Shown: positions 8,062 to 15,515 of the stretch, one piece after another
Position numbering within the stretch: position 1 is the stretch's first letter
Layout: every line of letters begins with the position of its first letter
Origin: a virus
Virus record (IMG/VR): IMGVR_UViG_3300036919_000009
Coordinates: 1 to 40,313 of that record
DNA: 40,313 nucleotides
Reading direction: 5' to 3' (one strand)
The notes under the pieces: generated by a model
What the model was told of the DNA's origin: nothing
Seen by the model: the letters and a program-made list of their open reading frames with translations, nothing else
The model's database searches: none
Position numbers and translations under genes: made by a program

Positions 8062-8457
8062 ATGGCTGACCGAGCACTCAATAACAGCGCGCCGGCGATG
8101 GTCCAGACGGGCCGGAAGTTCGGTCGCCAGCGGGAGTTCATCCTTCAGGCGACCTTCACCTCGGGCGCTGCCACGCTGGACACTGCCAACTCTGATGACG
8201 GCATGACGATCGTCCAGGACTCGACGGGAGACTACGACGTCACCTTCCCCAAGGCGGTGCGCGTGCTCAGTGTGCACGCGTCGCTCGACCAGGCCGCCGA
8301 CTCCCCGACGGCCGCCAACGTGACGATGCCTCAGCCGCGTTCGTTCGTGGCCTCCGGCACCGGCAAGGTGCTCTTCTTCAACACCGACGACGGCGCGCTC
8401 GATGACCCGCAAGACGACATGCGCCTTTACCTCACCGTGAAAGTGGGCATGCGATAA
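8062..8457 (+). CDS. small head-associated protein (decoration candidate)
   Basis: The 131-aa protein follows the capsid gene by seven bases with a good AAGGAG site before the ATG at 8062. It has no membrane or signal segment and is rich in Thr, Ser, Asp and short beta-like stretches (REFILQATFTSG, YDVTFPKAVRVLSVHAS, MRLYLTVKVGM). Small beta-rich proteins right after the coat gene are often capsid decoration or stabilising proteins, which is the inference here. Its stop overlaps the next start (TAATG). Confidence 0.72.
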   Translation: MADRALNNSAPAMVQTGRKFGRQREFILQATFTSGAATLDTANSDDGMTIVQDSTGDYDVTFPKAVRVLSVHASLDQAADSPTAANVTMPQPRSFVASGTGKVLFFNTDDGALDDPQDDMRLYLTVKVGMR

Positions 8458-9323
8458 TGGCCAACCAGACCCTCTCAATCTCCGAAGTCTTCCCCGGCGG
8501 CGAAACCGGCGCGCTGAACATGGAGGCCATTGATGGCTCGCTGCACCAGCGGTGGGCCAAGGCCAACGCCCCGCTCGACGCTGACCGCGACCAGTTCCTT
8601 CGCGCCATCATGGGCGAGCCGAACATCATCGCCGAGGGCGTGTGCGACAACGCGGCGACGCCGGTGGCGATCCAGCTGGTCGACCTCACCGACAAGAGCG
8701 TGAGCTTCGACGCGAGCCACGTCCGCACGATTCGGTGGCTCCACACGATCCAGAGCGACAACGACCGATTCGTGGTCGAGTACGAGCAGGACGTGCTCGG
8801 CGGGACGACTCCGACGCTGCTCGGGACCAGGCGGGTCAACAGGGCGTTTGGCGTCGTCGCCGGCACGACCGTCGAGTACGGGTACGTCTCTGGGCAGTCC
8901 ACGTACGGGGCCGACACGGCCACCGCGGTGGCCGCCAATAGCACGGCAGGCTCATCGGTAGGCAGCTTCACGGCTGGCAAAGCCGAGTTCACGCACCCCA
9001 TCGCGCGCTCCACTCCCAAGCGGTACTGGCTCGGGTATGGCACGGACGCCGCGGCCGAGAACAGGGCGCTCGGGATCATCGCCGACACGTCGACGAACGC
9101 GGACATCTTCGGGGCCGACCTGGCCACTCCGACCGCCGACGGGTTCGTTGACATCGGCGTTGTCACGGCCCACGGATTCATCCTGCCGCCCGGCGACTCG
9201 GCACTCGCGCTGAACAGCACGAACGTCGAGCTCCAGGTGACCGGCATCGCGAGCGACGAGACGCGACACCGCGTCGAGATCTGGCTCGGCCGCCAAGTGC
9301 GCGTCGACTTCCAGGGCAGCTAA
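8457..9323 (+). CDS. structural hypothetical protein (288 aa)
   Basis: The ATG at 8457 overlaps the previous stop by one base, so translation is probably coupled. The 288-aa product is beta-rich with many Thr, Ala and Gly, including a low-complexity ATAVAANSTAGSSVGS stretch near the middle that may be a linker between two domains. It lacks signal and membrane segments. I do not recognise the family. Given its neighbours it is likely a virion component, possibly a head fibre or second decoration protein. Confidence 0.7.
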   Translation: MANQTLSISEVFPGGETGALNMEAIDGSLHQRWAKANAPLDADRDQFLRAIMGEPNIIAEGVCDNAATPVAIQLVDLTDKSVSFDASHVRTIRWLHTIQSDNDRFVVEYEQDVLGGTTPTLLGTRRVNRAFGVVAGTTVEYGYVSGQSTYGADTATAVAANSTAGSSVGSFTAGKAEFTHPIARSTPKRYWLGYGTDAAAENRALGIIADTSTNADIFGADLATPTADGFVDIGVVTAHGFILPPGDSALALNSTNVELQVTGIASDETRHRVEIWLGRQVRVDFQGS

Positions 9324-9327
9324 TTCC

Positions 9328-9369
9328 AGGGGCCCGCGCCGGGCAAGGCTCCGTCTGGCGCCGGGCCCT
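9328..9369 (+). terminator. GC-rich hairpin after the head genes (possible attenuator)
   Basis: An imperfect inverted repeat pairs 9328-9340 with 9357-9369 (11 of 13 positions) around a 16-base loop, in the gap between two structural genes. No U-tract follows, so it is not a typical intrinsic terminator. It may be a processing or stability element that sets the ratio of head to tail transcripts. The pairing was judged by eye. Confidence 0.35.
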
Positions 9370-9396
9370 CGGATTCAACCGGAGCCGCGGAGCCTC

Positions 9397-10137
9397 ATGT
9401 TCACCAAGACACTGACCGAGTTCAAGACGCGAGTCTCCGCGCTCGCTGACATCGACGGTCAGATCGGTGCGGGCTCGACGTTCCGGCATCCGACCACGCT
9501 GGTCGACGAGATTGCGGACACCGCCTACGTCCGCCTGCGCTCGCTCGTGACGCGCCGCGGGTTCAGTTTCTTCGTGGTCCCGGGCACCATCACCGCGCTA
9601 CCCACGAGCGCCGCCGAGACGGGCGAGAGCTACTCGACCATCTCCTACCCGAGCGCGACCATGAAGGTCATCGGGCTCGACGTGAAGCAAGACGGCGAGT
9701 GGCGACGGCTCAAGAAGCTGCAGTTTGGGATGCGGCGCGACTACCAGCGCATCGGCGACGACAACTACTCGCGGTCCCCCGTGGGGTGGGATGTGCTCAG
9801 CCACGGCTCGGTGGCTACGACCGCGTTCACCGCCGGCACCATCGCGATCTTCCCGATCCCGACCGGCGGCGACTATCGCCTCTGGACGCTGCCCCACTGG
9901 ACCGCCATCGCCGGCAACGACACCTACCTTTTCCTGTACGACGACCAGAGCTGGTACGACTACCACGTCGCCCAGGCCGTGCTCGAGCTCGCTGGCATCC
10001 GGGACAACGACGGGCAGAAGGGCCGGGCCGCCTACGCGCTGAACATGAGCCAGCAGGCCGAGGCCGCGATCGGCGAGTGGAACGGTGACCTGGATGCCGA
10101 CGGTCCCGCGGACTGGACGCGCACGTTCGACTTCTGA
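9397..10137 (+). CDS. head-tail adaptor candidate
   Basis: The 246-aa protein has the usual outline of phage adaptor proteins that bind below the portal: an N-terminal helical part (FKTRVSALADIDG ... LVDEIADTAYVRLRSLV), a central beta region (FFVVPGTITALP, MKVIGLDVK, WRRLKKLQF), a strand pattern IAIFPIP with Tyr/Trp-rich sequences, and a final helical part with an aspartate-rich end. It follows the head genes and precedes the tail fibre. No catalytic motif is seen. The role is inferred from this layout and from its position; it could be another tail protein. Confidence 0.58.
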   Translation: MFTKTLTEFKTRVSALADIDGQIGAGSTFRHPTTLVDEIADTAYVRLRSLVTRRGFSFFVVPGTITALPTSAAETGESYSTISYPSATMKVIGLDVKQDGEWRRLKKLQFGMRRDYQRIGDDNYSRSPVGWDVLSHGSVATTAFTAGTIAIFPIPTGGDYRLWTLPHWTAIAGNDTYLFLYDDQSWYDYHVAQAVLELAGIRDNDGQKGRAAYALNMSQQAEAAIGEWNGDLDADGPADWTRTFDF

Positions 10138-10143
10138 GGCGCC

Positions 10144-12603
10144 GTGGCACGCATCGGAGCGCCCCGCCTTCCCGACGACACGCCGCGCGAGCTGCGCATC
10201 GTGCTCGAGCGATGGTTCGACGAGGTCAGCGACGAGCTCTCTCGGGCCCTGACGACGCCTGGAGGCACCTCCGTCGCGACGTCCACCGTGCGCCCACTGC
10301 CGGGCGAAACCGTCCGCGTGAGCCCCCCAGCAGTCGGAATGGGGGTGGTACTGCCGGCTCCGACCCCGAGCAACCGCGGGCTGCTGAACGCAATCACAGT
10401 ATCGGTGGAAAAGCCCGACGGAGCGGTACGCGTATTCGTTACCCCGGACGACCAGTCGACGGCGCTCGCGGCGCCCACGGTCAACGGAGCCGAGGTCGCC
10501 AGCTACACCGACGAGGGCGTCCTGACTTTCGTGAGCAACGGAGTCAACCGGTGGCAGAGCACGACGCAGCTACCGGCCGAGAGCACGAGCGGCGCGGCGC
10601 TGGATGCCGGGTACGTCGTTGACGCCGCTCACGCCTCGCTGCCGAACGCACGCGTCGCCACGACCGGAACCGAGGTCAGCGTCGACACCGGCACCAGCAG
10701 CATCATCAAGTGGGCCATCGTGACGGCCAGCGTCGCGCTGTCGAAGCTGGCGGACCTGGCGGGGCGGTCGGTCCCGGGGCGGGCGGCGGCGTCCAGCGGG
10801 GCCATGGCTGCCATCACGGCCAGCGACGACACGTTCTTGGGCACGAGCGGCTCTGGGGTCCTCGGGTTCCGCTCCGTGCACAATGCTGCCCTGGGCTCCG
10901 ACGTGACATGGGCCGCGGTGCTCGCGCGCGGCGCTACAACGGGCGGAGCCGGCAACCACCCCACCTGGGCGAGCTCTGACCTGGCGCGCTTCGACACGGC
11001 CGGCACCGGCAGCTACCCGGCGACCGGTACTCTGCGAGCAAGCGGAGCTCTCAACTTCCGCGCGACTGGCTCCAGCGACTGGAGGGCGTCCGGGCTCACG
11101 TGTACGGCGGATTCCGCCGCGATGAACTTCACGGCGACGCTCAGCTCGATCGGGTTCACGAGCGCGACAACGATGACGATGACGGCCGGTACCTCGATGA
11201 CGCAGAAGGCGGCGCTCGGGAATAACTTCTTCATACAGGGCGGCTACCTCCGGATGTACACGGGCTCTGTCTCGTTCACCGAGAGGTTCCGGATCGATCC
11301 GAACGGACTCTGGAGCATCGGCACGTCGTTCGGCACCGGGACTGCAGGGCAGTACATCCGCCGCACCGCGGGCAACAACCCTCCAGCCTGGGCCACCATC
11401 AGCATCGCCGACGTCTCCTCCGACTTCGACTGGGCCGGTGTGCTCGCCCACGACCCGGCCAGCGACGGCAACAGCCCAGAGATCAGCAACGGAGATCAGT
11501 TGCTGTTCGACACCGCCGGCGACGGCGCCTACACCGGGCTGAGCGGCCAGGTGCTGGGCAACGCGGGGTGGCGTGTCCACGTTGACGCGTTCACTGACTC
11601 CAACGTCCAGAGCTTCATCGAGATGGGGATCTCGGACACCGGCATTCTGATTACCAGCGAGGCTGCCGTCACCATCGACGGAGCGGGCGGGGTGTTCCTG
11701 GACGACGGCGGGGTGCGGCACGTCGCGATCGACAACGGAGAGCTGACCTTCACCACGGGCGGCTCAGCCGGCGACGACTTCAACTTCGACTCGTCCGCCG
11801 GGCGCTTCCTGGTCAACGTGGCTGGCCGCGTCGGGCTCCAGGCGTCATCAGTCGACCTTGAACAGAGCGTCCCTTTGCGATTCGACATTGCGGGCGACGC
11901 GGATTACACGGGCCTCTCCGGAGACCTGCTTGCGAACGGAGCTTTCGGTGTTCACGTCGACGGATCGCTGAGCCTCCAAGCGTCGTCGGTGGACCTCGAA
12001 CAGAGCGTCCCGCTGAGGTTCGACGTTGCGGGAGACGGCGACTACACCGGGCTGAGCGGCAACCTGAACGCCAACGGTGACTTCAACATAAGCGTTGATG
12101 GGACGCTCACGCTGCAGCCTGCATCGGGAGACATCGTTTATCTGTCGCGCGGGTTCCTGCGCTTCTCGGAACAGAGCGCCTCGACGCCCAGCATGAGCGC
12201 TGGTTTTGGACTCATCTGGATCAAGGACGACGCCCCCAACGTTCCGATGTTCACGGACGACACCAACGTCGACCACGAGCTGCAGTACGGCGGCAGGCCC
12301 GCTCTCACGGGTTCGCACTCCACACAGCAGGATGACTACGCGCGAGCCAACAACGAGATCGTGCTGAGACTGACCCCGTCGTCCACGTTCACCTTGACCG
12401 GGATTGCGGCCGGCCGAGAAGGCGACCAGGTGTTCGTCCGAAAGGAGGGGGCGTCGAACCAGATCGACATCGCCGACGAGAGCACGAGCAGTTCGAGCGC
12501 CAACAGGATCCGAACCATCGGTGCCACCACTGTCAGCCTGTCAACTGTCGCGGACATGGCCGGGTTCATTTACTCGTCGGGTCGGTGGAGGCAGTTTTGC
12601 TAG
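10144..12603 (+). CDS. tail fibre or receptor-binding protein with internal repeats
   Basis: The 819-aa protein starts at the GTG at 10144. Its N-terminal ~130 residues look like a virion anchor; the rest is Ser/Thr/Gly-rich and repetitive, as in trimeric beta-structured fibres. Two consecutive 46-residue units (about 564-609 and 610-655) share LQASSVDLEQSVPLRFD and AGD-DYTGLSG. More distant copies of FDTAG-G-Y occur near residues 282 and 458, each preceded by SD--WA-VLA. The C-terminal region (EIVLRLTPSSTFTLTGI ... GRWRQFC) looks like a separate tip domain. Such proteins contact the host surface. The end overlaps the convergent minus-strand gene by three bases. Confidence 0.75.
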   Translation: MARIGAPRLPDDTPRELRIVLERWFDEVSDELSRALTTPGGTSVATSTVRPLPGETVRVSPPAVGMGVVLPAPTPSNRGLLNAITVSVEKPDGAVRVFVTPDDQSTALAAPTVNGAEVASYTDEGVLTFVSNGVNRWQSTTQLPAESTSGAALDAGYVVDAAHASLPNARVATTGTEVSVDTGTSSIIKWAIVTASVALSKLADLAGRSVPGRAAASSGAMAAITASDDTFLGTSGSGVLGFRSVHNAALGSDVTWAAVLARGATTGGAGNHPTWASSDLARFDTAGTGSYPATGTLRASGALNFRATGSSDWRASGLTCTADSAAMNFTATLSSIGFTSATTMTMTAGTSMTQKAALGNNFFIQGGYLRMYTGSVSFTERFRIDPNGLWSIGTSFGTGTAGQYIRRTAGNNPPAWATISIADVSSDFDWAGVLAHDPASDGNSPEISNGDQLLFDTAGDGAYTGLSGQVLGNAGWRVHVDAFTDSNVQSFIEMGISDTGILITSEAAVTIDGAGGVFLDDGGVRHVAIDNGELTFTTGGSAGDDFNFDSSAGRFLVNVAGRVGLQASSVDLEQSVPLRFDIAGDADYTGLSGDLLANGAFGVHVDGSLSLQASSVDLEQSVPLRFDVAGDGDYTGLSGNLNANGDFNISVDGTLTLQPASGDIVYLSRGFLRFSEQSASTPSMSAGFGLIWIKDDAPNVPMFTDDTNVDHELQYGGRPALTGSHSTQQDDYARANNEIVLRLTPSSTFTLTGIAAGREGDQVFVRKEGASNQIDIADESTSSSSANRIRTIGATTVSLSTVADMAGFIYSSGRWRQFC
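11833..12108 (+). repeat. two tandem 138-bp units in the tail fibre gene
   Basis: Copy 1 (11833-11970) and copy 2 (11971-12108) code for 46-residue repeats that keep their protein sequence better than their DNA sequence; third codon positions differ often. This suggests an old duplication held by selection on the protein rather than a recent expansion. Confidence 0.8.
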
Positions 12604-13055
12604 TCCGCAAGCCCTGCCCACGCGACGTCTTCCGGCGTGATGACGTGCTCGTCGCCGTCCCACATGTACAGCCCGCAGACCCCCGGAGCGTCCGGGTGAT
12701 CGCCGTCGCCGTGGAGCGCGTGGCAGAGCTCGTGAAGCACGGACCGTTGGCGCTGCCACTCGTCGGCCGCCGACGCGATGTCGATGACACCACGCGACCG
12801 CGACGCGACTCCCAGGTGGCACCCAGGCACGTTCGTCTCCACGCACTCGCCGTCGATGAGCCGCACGGGGGTCCCGTCACCGTCGAGGTAGAGATCTGCC
12901 CCGTGCTCGTTCCATGCGGCGATGGCGAGCGCCGTGACGTCGTACAGCTCGGCGTCTGGCGCGAACCCGGGCCCGAGGCGGGGAGCGCCGCACCCTGAGA
13001 GGACCGACATGGCCACGAGAAGAATCAAGACCAGGGAAACCACGACCTTGCTCAC
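12600..13055 (-). CDS. zincin-type metalloprotease lipoprotein (small)
   Basis: With the GTG at 13055 as start, the 151-aa product begins with a classic lipoprotein signal: VSK, a hydrophobic core and the lipobox LSGC, giving a lipidated Cys22. The mature part carries HELCH at 108-112, a further His at 120 and a Tyr-Met at 130-131, which resemble the zinc site and Met-turn of metzincins, although the third His is two residues further away than in HExxHxxGxxH. Several Cys may form disulfides. The same frame is open upstream to an ATG at 13271 that has a better ribosome site (GGAGGAG); that start would place the lipobox near residue 94, so I prefer the shorter form. Likely exported and membrane-anchored. 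It is the last gene of the minus-strand accessory operon. Confidence 0.65.
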   Translation of the reverse strand: MSKVVVSLVLILLVAMSVLSGCGAPRLGPGFAPDAELYDVTALAIAAWNEHGADLYLDGDGTPVRLIDGECVETNVPGCHLGVASRSRGVIDIASAADEWQRQRSVLHELCHALHGDGDHPDAPGVCGLYMWDGDEHVITPEDVAWAGLAD

Positions 13056-13239
13056 CGAGTTCCCGGTGCCGATTACAGACGTCGTCGCTGCCTTCGTGGA
13101 CGCCGCGGACACGCAACCGTCGGACACGTTCTCCGCGTCCGTGTCACCGGACGGCGACCTCGTGATCGTGCGCGCGCGGCGCACCGTGTTGCTCGAGGGG
13201 CCTGCGCCGGCTCGAGCGAGGGCCCGGCTGACCCAGTAG
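13009..13239 (+). CDS. 76-aa ORF antisense to the lipoprotein upstream region
   Basis: A plus-strand frame starts at the ATG at 13009 behind GAGAGG and ends at TAG 13237-13239. The product (EFPVPITDVVAAFVDAAD ... DGDLVIVRARRTVLLEG) has natural-looking alternation of hydrophobic and charged residues. It overlaps the 5' end of the minus-strand lipoprotein gene by 47 bases and lies inside a minus-strand operon. In this GC-rich DNA the third codon positions of the two strands pair with each other, so a long open antisense frame can arise by chance. I give it roughly even odds. Confidence 0.4.
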   Translation: MATRRIKTRETTTLLTEFPVPITDVVAAFVDAADTQPSDTFSASVSPDGDLVIVRARRTVLLEGPAPARARARLTQ

Positions 13240-13260
13240 GACCAGGTGCCGGGATGAGGG

Positions 13261-13350
13261 TCATCGTGCATCGTCTCCTCCAAACATCAGCCCAATGGCG
13301 ATGAGCCCGATCAGGGCCAGGCAGACCAGCGACACGGGGTCGGGTGGCAT
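13261..13350 (-). CDS. 29-aa single-membrane-span miniprotein
   Basis: The ATG at 13350 overlaps the upstream stop (TGATG) and the 29-residue product is one hydrophobic span (SLVCLALIGLIAIGLMF) with a short charged tail GGDDAR. The strict stop-start overlap within a chain of similarly joined genes supports it as real. Function unknown; a membrane-active or regulatory peptide is possible. Confidence 0.6.
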   Translation of the reverse strand: MPPDPVSLVCLALIGLIAIGLMFGGDDAR

Positions 13351-13547
13351 CAGCAGTCCTCCGGCTTGGCGTCCCAGAGCTCCCTAGCGCATCCCCAGAC
13401 GGCTTCGGTGGTGAGCACCGAGAACTTGGTGGAGACCGCAATCCCGATCGCCGCCCGCCGGATGAACTCGACGCGCTCGGCTTCCTCGTCGGGCACCTTC
13501 TGTACGAAACCGGTGTTGATGTCGGTGATATTGTCTCGGTGAAGCAT
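13350..13547 (-). CDS. 65-aa hypothetical protein
   Basis: The start is the ATG at 13547, overlapping the upstream stop (TGATG); the stop overlaps the next miniprotein start. The product (MLHRDNITDIN ... EAERVEFIRRAAIGIAVSTKF ... CARELWDAKPEDC) is soluble-looking, helical in the middle, with two Cys in the C-terminal part. I do not recognise a family. Its place between two membrane or secreted miniproteins suggests it works with them. Confidence 0.65.
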   Translation of the reverse strand: MLHRDNITDINTGFVQKVPDEEAERVEFIRRAAIGIAVSTKFSVLTTEAVWGCARELWDAKPEDC

Positions 13548-13744
13548 CACCACTTCTCCACGCACTGGCCGCGGATCTTGCCGTTCAGTTTGACGCACTC
13601 GCAGCGCACGCCGCACTGGGTGCTGAACGAGCAGTCCACCGCGCTGCACCCCGAGCACCGTGCCTCGCCTGCCGCCCCGAGCACCACGCCCGCTGTCACC
13701 GCGACCACGATGGCCGCCAAAAAGTTTCGTTTCATCTGTTTCAT
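13547..13744 (-). CDS. small secreted cysteine-rich protein
   Basis: The 65-aa precursor starts at the ATG at 13744 with GGAGG upstream. It has a clear Sec signal peptide (KQMKRN, hydrophobic core, cut expected after AAGEA at about residue 28). The 37-residue mature part holds seven Cys (C30, C33, C38, C44, C48, C50, C61), implying a disulfide-knotted exported peptide. The overlap with the upstream stop (ATGA) indicates coupled translation. I recognise no family. Exported Cys-rich peptides can act as inhibitors, toxins or surface-modifying factors; which applies here is unknown. Confidence 0.68.
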   Translation of the reverse strand: MKQMKRNFLAAIVVAVTAGVVLGAAGEARCSGCSAVDCSFSTQCGVRCECVKLNGKIRGQCVEKW

Positions 13745-13863
13745 CGGTAGCACCCTCCGTGCGTGTGGTTGGCCAGCTCGACGCCGACCCATCCGCCCGC
13801 GGCGCCCATGACCAGACCGGTCAGAGCGAACGCGAGAATGGCTGCGGAAAACCCGTGTTTCAT
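13741..13863 (-). CDS. 40-aa membrane or exported miniprotein
   Basis: The first gene of the minus-strand accessory operon begins at the ATG at 13863, seven bases from the -10 box of its promoter. The product is a Lys/His start followed by a hydrophobic segment (AAILAFALTGLVMGAAGGWVG) and a short polar tail with one Cys. It is either a one-span membrane peptide or an exported peptide cut after the hydrophobic part. The stop overlaps the next start (ATGA). Confidence 0.6.
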   Translation of the reverse strand: MKHGFSAAILAFALTGLVMGAAGGWVGVELANHTHGGCYR

Positions 13864-13869
13864 CTCTTG

Positions 13870-13897
13870 ATTATGGGCCCTGTATAGGACCAGTCAA
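13870..13897 (-). promoter_or_regulatory. promoter A with spacer palindrome (accessory operon)
   Basis: Read on the minus strand: TTGACT (13897-13892), a 16-bp spacer, and CATAAT (13875-13870). The spacer is GGTCC-N6-GGGCC, an imperfect inverted repeat. The same design occurs at 21445-21472 and 24989-25016, so this is a shared promoter class, probably with a repressor site between the two boxes. Confidence 0.7.
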
Positions 13898-13938
13898 GGT
13901 GGAATCGTGCCCGTCGGCGAGAAAGGTGATACCCTTCC

Positions 13939-14949
13939 TTGCGGGGGGGCCAAATGGAGACATTCGAGACGATGAAAAAGACCATGATTTTGATGACGTT
14001 GCTGGCCCCGATCGGGGTCGGCTGCGCAGGGGCCGATGGCGAGTGGCAGGACTTCGGCGGGACCGAGCCGGAGCCAGCCGACGACAAACCATTGATGGCA
14101 GATGTCAAGTGGTCGGAGCCGGTTTACAAGCCGACTCTGAGTGACGGCACCGACGTTCCGGAGGAAGCGCTCGCGCCTCTGATGGCCAAGCTGGATGCCG
14201 CCCACGAACTCGGCATCGAGCTGGACGACTATCCGGCACTGGCCAACGCGCTGGAAGACCCCGGCGTTTCGGCGGGTGACGTTCCAGGGCTGGTCTCTGC
14301 CATGGGCATCACGGTTGACAAGCTCCAGCGCCCCTGGGGTTTCGGCTCCGACTCGGCCCAGAACGCATGCCAAGGGACGTGGAGCGGAACGTGTGACATT
14401 CCAGACACCAGGGGATTTGGATTCCGATCGCGTTGCGACGAGCCCAGTCCTCCCGCTGGGTGCAGTTCCGGCGGATACGGGATCCAAGTCGGCGGAGCCA
14501 TCTCCGCGGCGCTGGCCTGGGCCGAGTACTATCTCACCTATCAGACCGACTACTGGAGCGGAGTGTATCTGCCCTGGAACGCTCCCATCGGCAACATGCG
14601 CGTGACCACGAGCACAAGCTGTGGCCCGGGCGGGTGCGCGAATGCTGGTCTATCGCGCGCATCGTACCACTGGTGGAACGCTTTCGACGATCCGCGTAAG
14701 TACTACTTCTGTGAGGTGACCATTTATCGCGGAGCACTGGACTCGATTGCGGATCAGGCCGGAGCCAACCCGTCGCAGCGGTTGCGCTTCGCGCAGAACG
14801 TGACGCGGCACGAGGCTGGGCACTGCTTTGGGCTCGGGCATACCACTGCCGCCGGCACGCTGATGGGTCCCGCGAACTCGAACCACTTCAACTACGTCTT
14901 GGCCCCGACCAGCCAGGAACACGCGCTGATGGAACTGTACGTTCCGTGA
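13939..14949 (+). CDS. metzincin (matrixin-like) zinc metalloprotease lipoprotein
   Basis: The start is taken as the TTG at 13939 because AAAGGTGAT, an excellent ribosome site, ends eight bases before it; ATGs at 13954 and 13972 have no such site. The 336-aa precursor has a lipoprotein signal ending IGVGC (Cys29). The catalytic motif HEAGHCFGLGH (H291, E292, H295, H301) is the exact metzincin HExxHxxGxxH, followed by a Met-turn GTLMGP (M309). About eight further Cys suggest disulfides. A pro-region of ~70 acidic residues precedes the globular part. It would sit on the outer face of a membrane and cleave protein. It lies alone, divergent from the accessory operon and just before the lysis genes, so release, surface remodelling or superinfection exclusion are possible roles. 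Confidence 0.82.
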   Translation: MRGGQMETFETMKKTMILMTLLAPIGVGCAGADGEWQDFGGTEPEPADDKPLMADVKWSEPVYKPTLSDGTDVPEEALAPLMAKLDAAHELGIELDDYPALANALEDPGVSAGDVPGLVSAMGITVDKLQRPWGFGSDSAQNACQGTWSGTCDIPDTRGFGFRSRCDEPSPPAGCSSGGYGIQVGGAISAALAWAEYYLTYQTDYWSGVYLPWNAPIGNMRVTTSTSCGPGGCANAGLSRASYHWWNAFDDPRKYYFCEVTIYRGALDSIADQAGANPSQRLRFAQNVTRHEAGHCFGLGHTTAAGTLMGPANSNHFNYVLAPTSQEHALMELYVP

Positions 14950-14958
14950 CCTGAGCCG

Positions 14959-15183
14959 ATGACTCGACTGGAGAAGGGCATCGCCAAAGCCATCGGCGCC
15001 ATCCTCACGGCTGGCGTCATTGGCGGCGTTGCCCTGCTCTGGGACATGCGCAGCGAGCAGGTGGAGGCCAAGGCGTGGCGGAGCGCCACCGAACAGACCA
15101 TGGCCAGGATCGTCGGTCTGGCCGAGAAGAGGCTGGACGACCACGAACAGCGACTCCGAGTCGTGGAGGAGAGAGTGCGATGA
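14959..15183 (+). CDS. membrane-anchored coiled-coil protein (i-spanin or holin candidate)
   Basis: The 74-aa protein has a short basic start (MTRLEKGIAKA), one transmembrane segment (IGAILTAGVIGGVALLW, about 12-28) and a charged helical tail with heptad-like spacing (RLDDHEQRLRVVEERVR). This layout is that of inner-membrane spanins, which bridge to an outer-membrane partner to fuse the membranes at lysis; some holins look similar. The next gene overlaps its stop and encodes an exported protein, and the endolysin follows, which supports a lysis role. Confidence 0.62.
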   Translation: MTRLEKGIAKAIGAILTAGVIGGVALLWDMRSEQVEAKAWRSATEQTMARIVGLAEKRLDDHEQRLRVVEERVR

Positions 15184-15515
15184 AGCGAACCGGATTGGCC
15201 GCCCTGTGCGCGGCGAGCATTGCGACGGGCATGGCGCTGAACCTGGCCACGTTCGGTTGCGGCGCGGAGTCCCTCCGCAGCAAGGTGAGGGCGACCGCTG
15301 GCGTCCTGGACGGGGCGGCGACGGCTCTCCGGTCCCTGGCCGACGCCGACGGCGCAGGCGGGCTCCTGGACGTCGCTCTGGGGTTCCTCGAGCAGGGTGA
15401 CTTGCCGAACTGCTGCCGGGCCCTGAGACGGCACCTGCTCGAGTACGGCGAGGACGCCCGTGTCCGCGCGGTGCTGGCCCTGCTCGAGGCAGAGCTCGCG
15501 GGGGCCGCCCGGTGA
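15180..15515 (+). CDS. exported small protein, o-spanin candidate
   Basis: The ATG at 15180 overlaps the previous stop (ATGA). The 111-aa product begins with a signal sequence (MKRTGLAALCAASIATGMALNLA) followed by TFGC, a weak lipobox with Cys at about 28. The mature part is helical and Ala/Leu-rich, with a Cys pair (NCC) near residue 80. Pairing with a membrane coiled-coil protein just upstream and an endolysin downstream suggests an outer-membrane spanin partner, but the lipobox is imperfect and the call is tentative. Confidence 0.55.
   Translation: MKRTGLAALCAASIATGMALNLATFGCGAESLRSKVRATAGVLDGAATALRSLADADGAGGLLDVALGFLEQGDLPNCCRALRRHLLEYGEDARVRAVLALLEAELAGAAR

Noticed and set aside
6720-8141. 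A 473-codon minus-strand frame opposite the capsid gene
   Set aside because: Composition is dominated by Arg, Gly, Val and Ala with no start signal; the plus-strand capsid frame explains the region.
8213-8221. GTCC-N-GGAC inside the decoration-like gene (and one near 15304) as further operators
   Set aside because: Single isolated copies inside coding sequence are expected by chance in GC-rich DNA of this length; only the spaced group at 24.6 kb is convincing.
10570-11721. A 383-codon minus-strand frame opposite the tail fibre
   Set aside because: Arg/His/Ala-rich shadow of the Ser/Thr/Gly-rich fibre gene.
13866-13886. A plus-strand promoter (TTGATT ... TATAGG) for the large metalloprotease
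   Set aside because: The two boxes are only 10 bp apart; no better plus-strand promoter was found before 13939.
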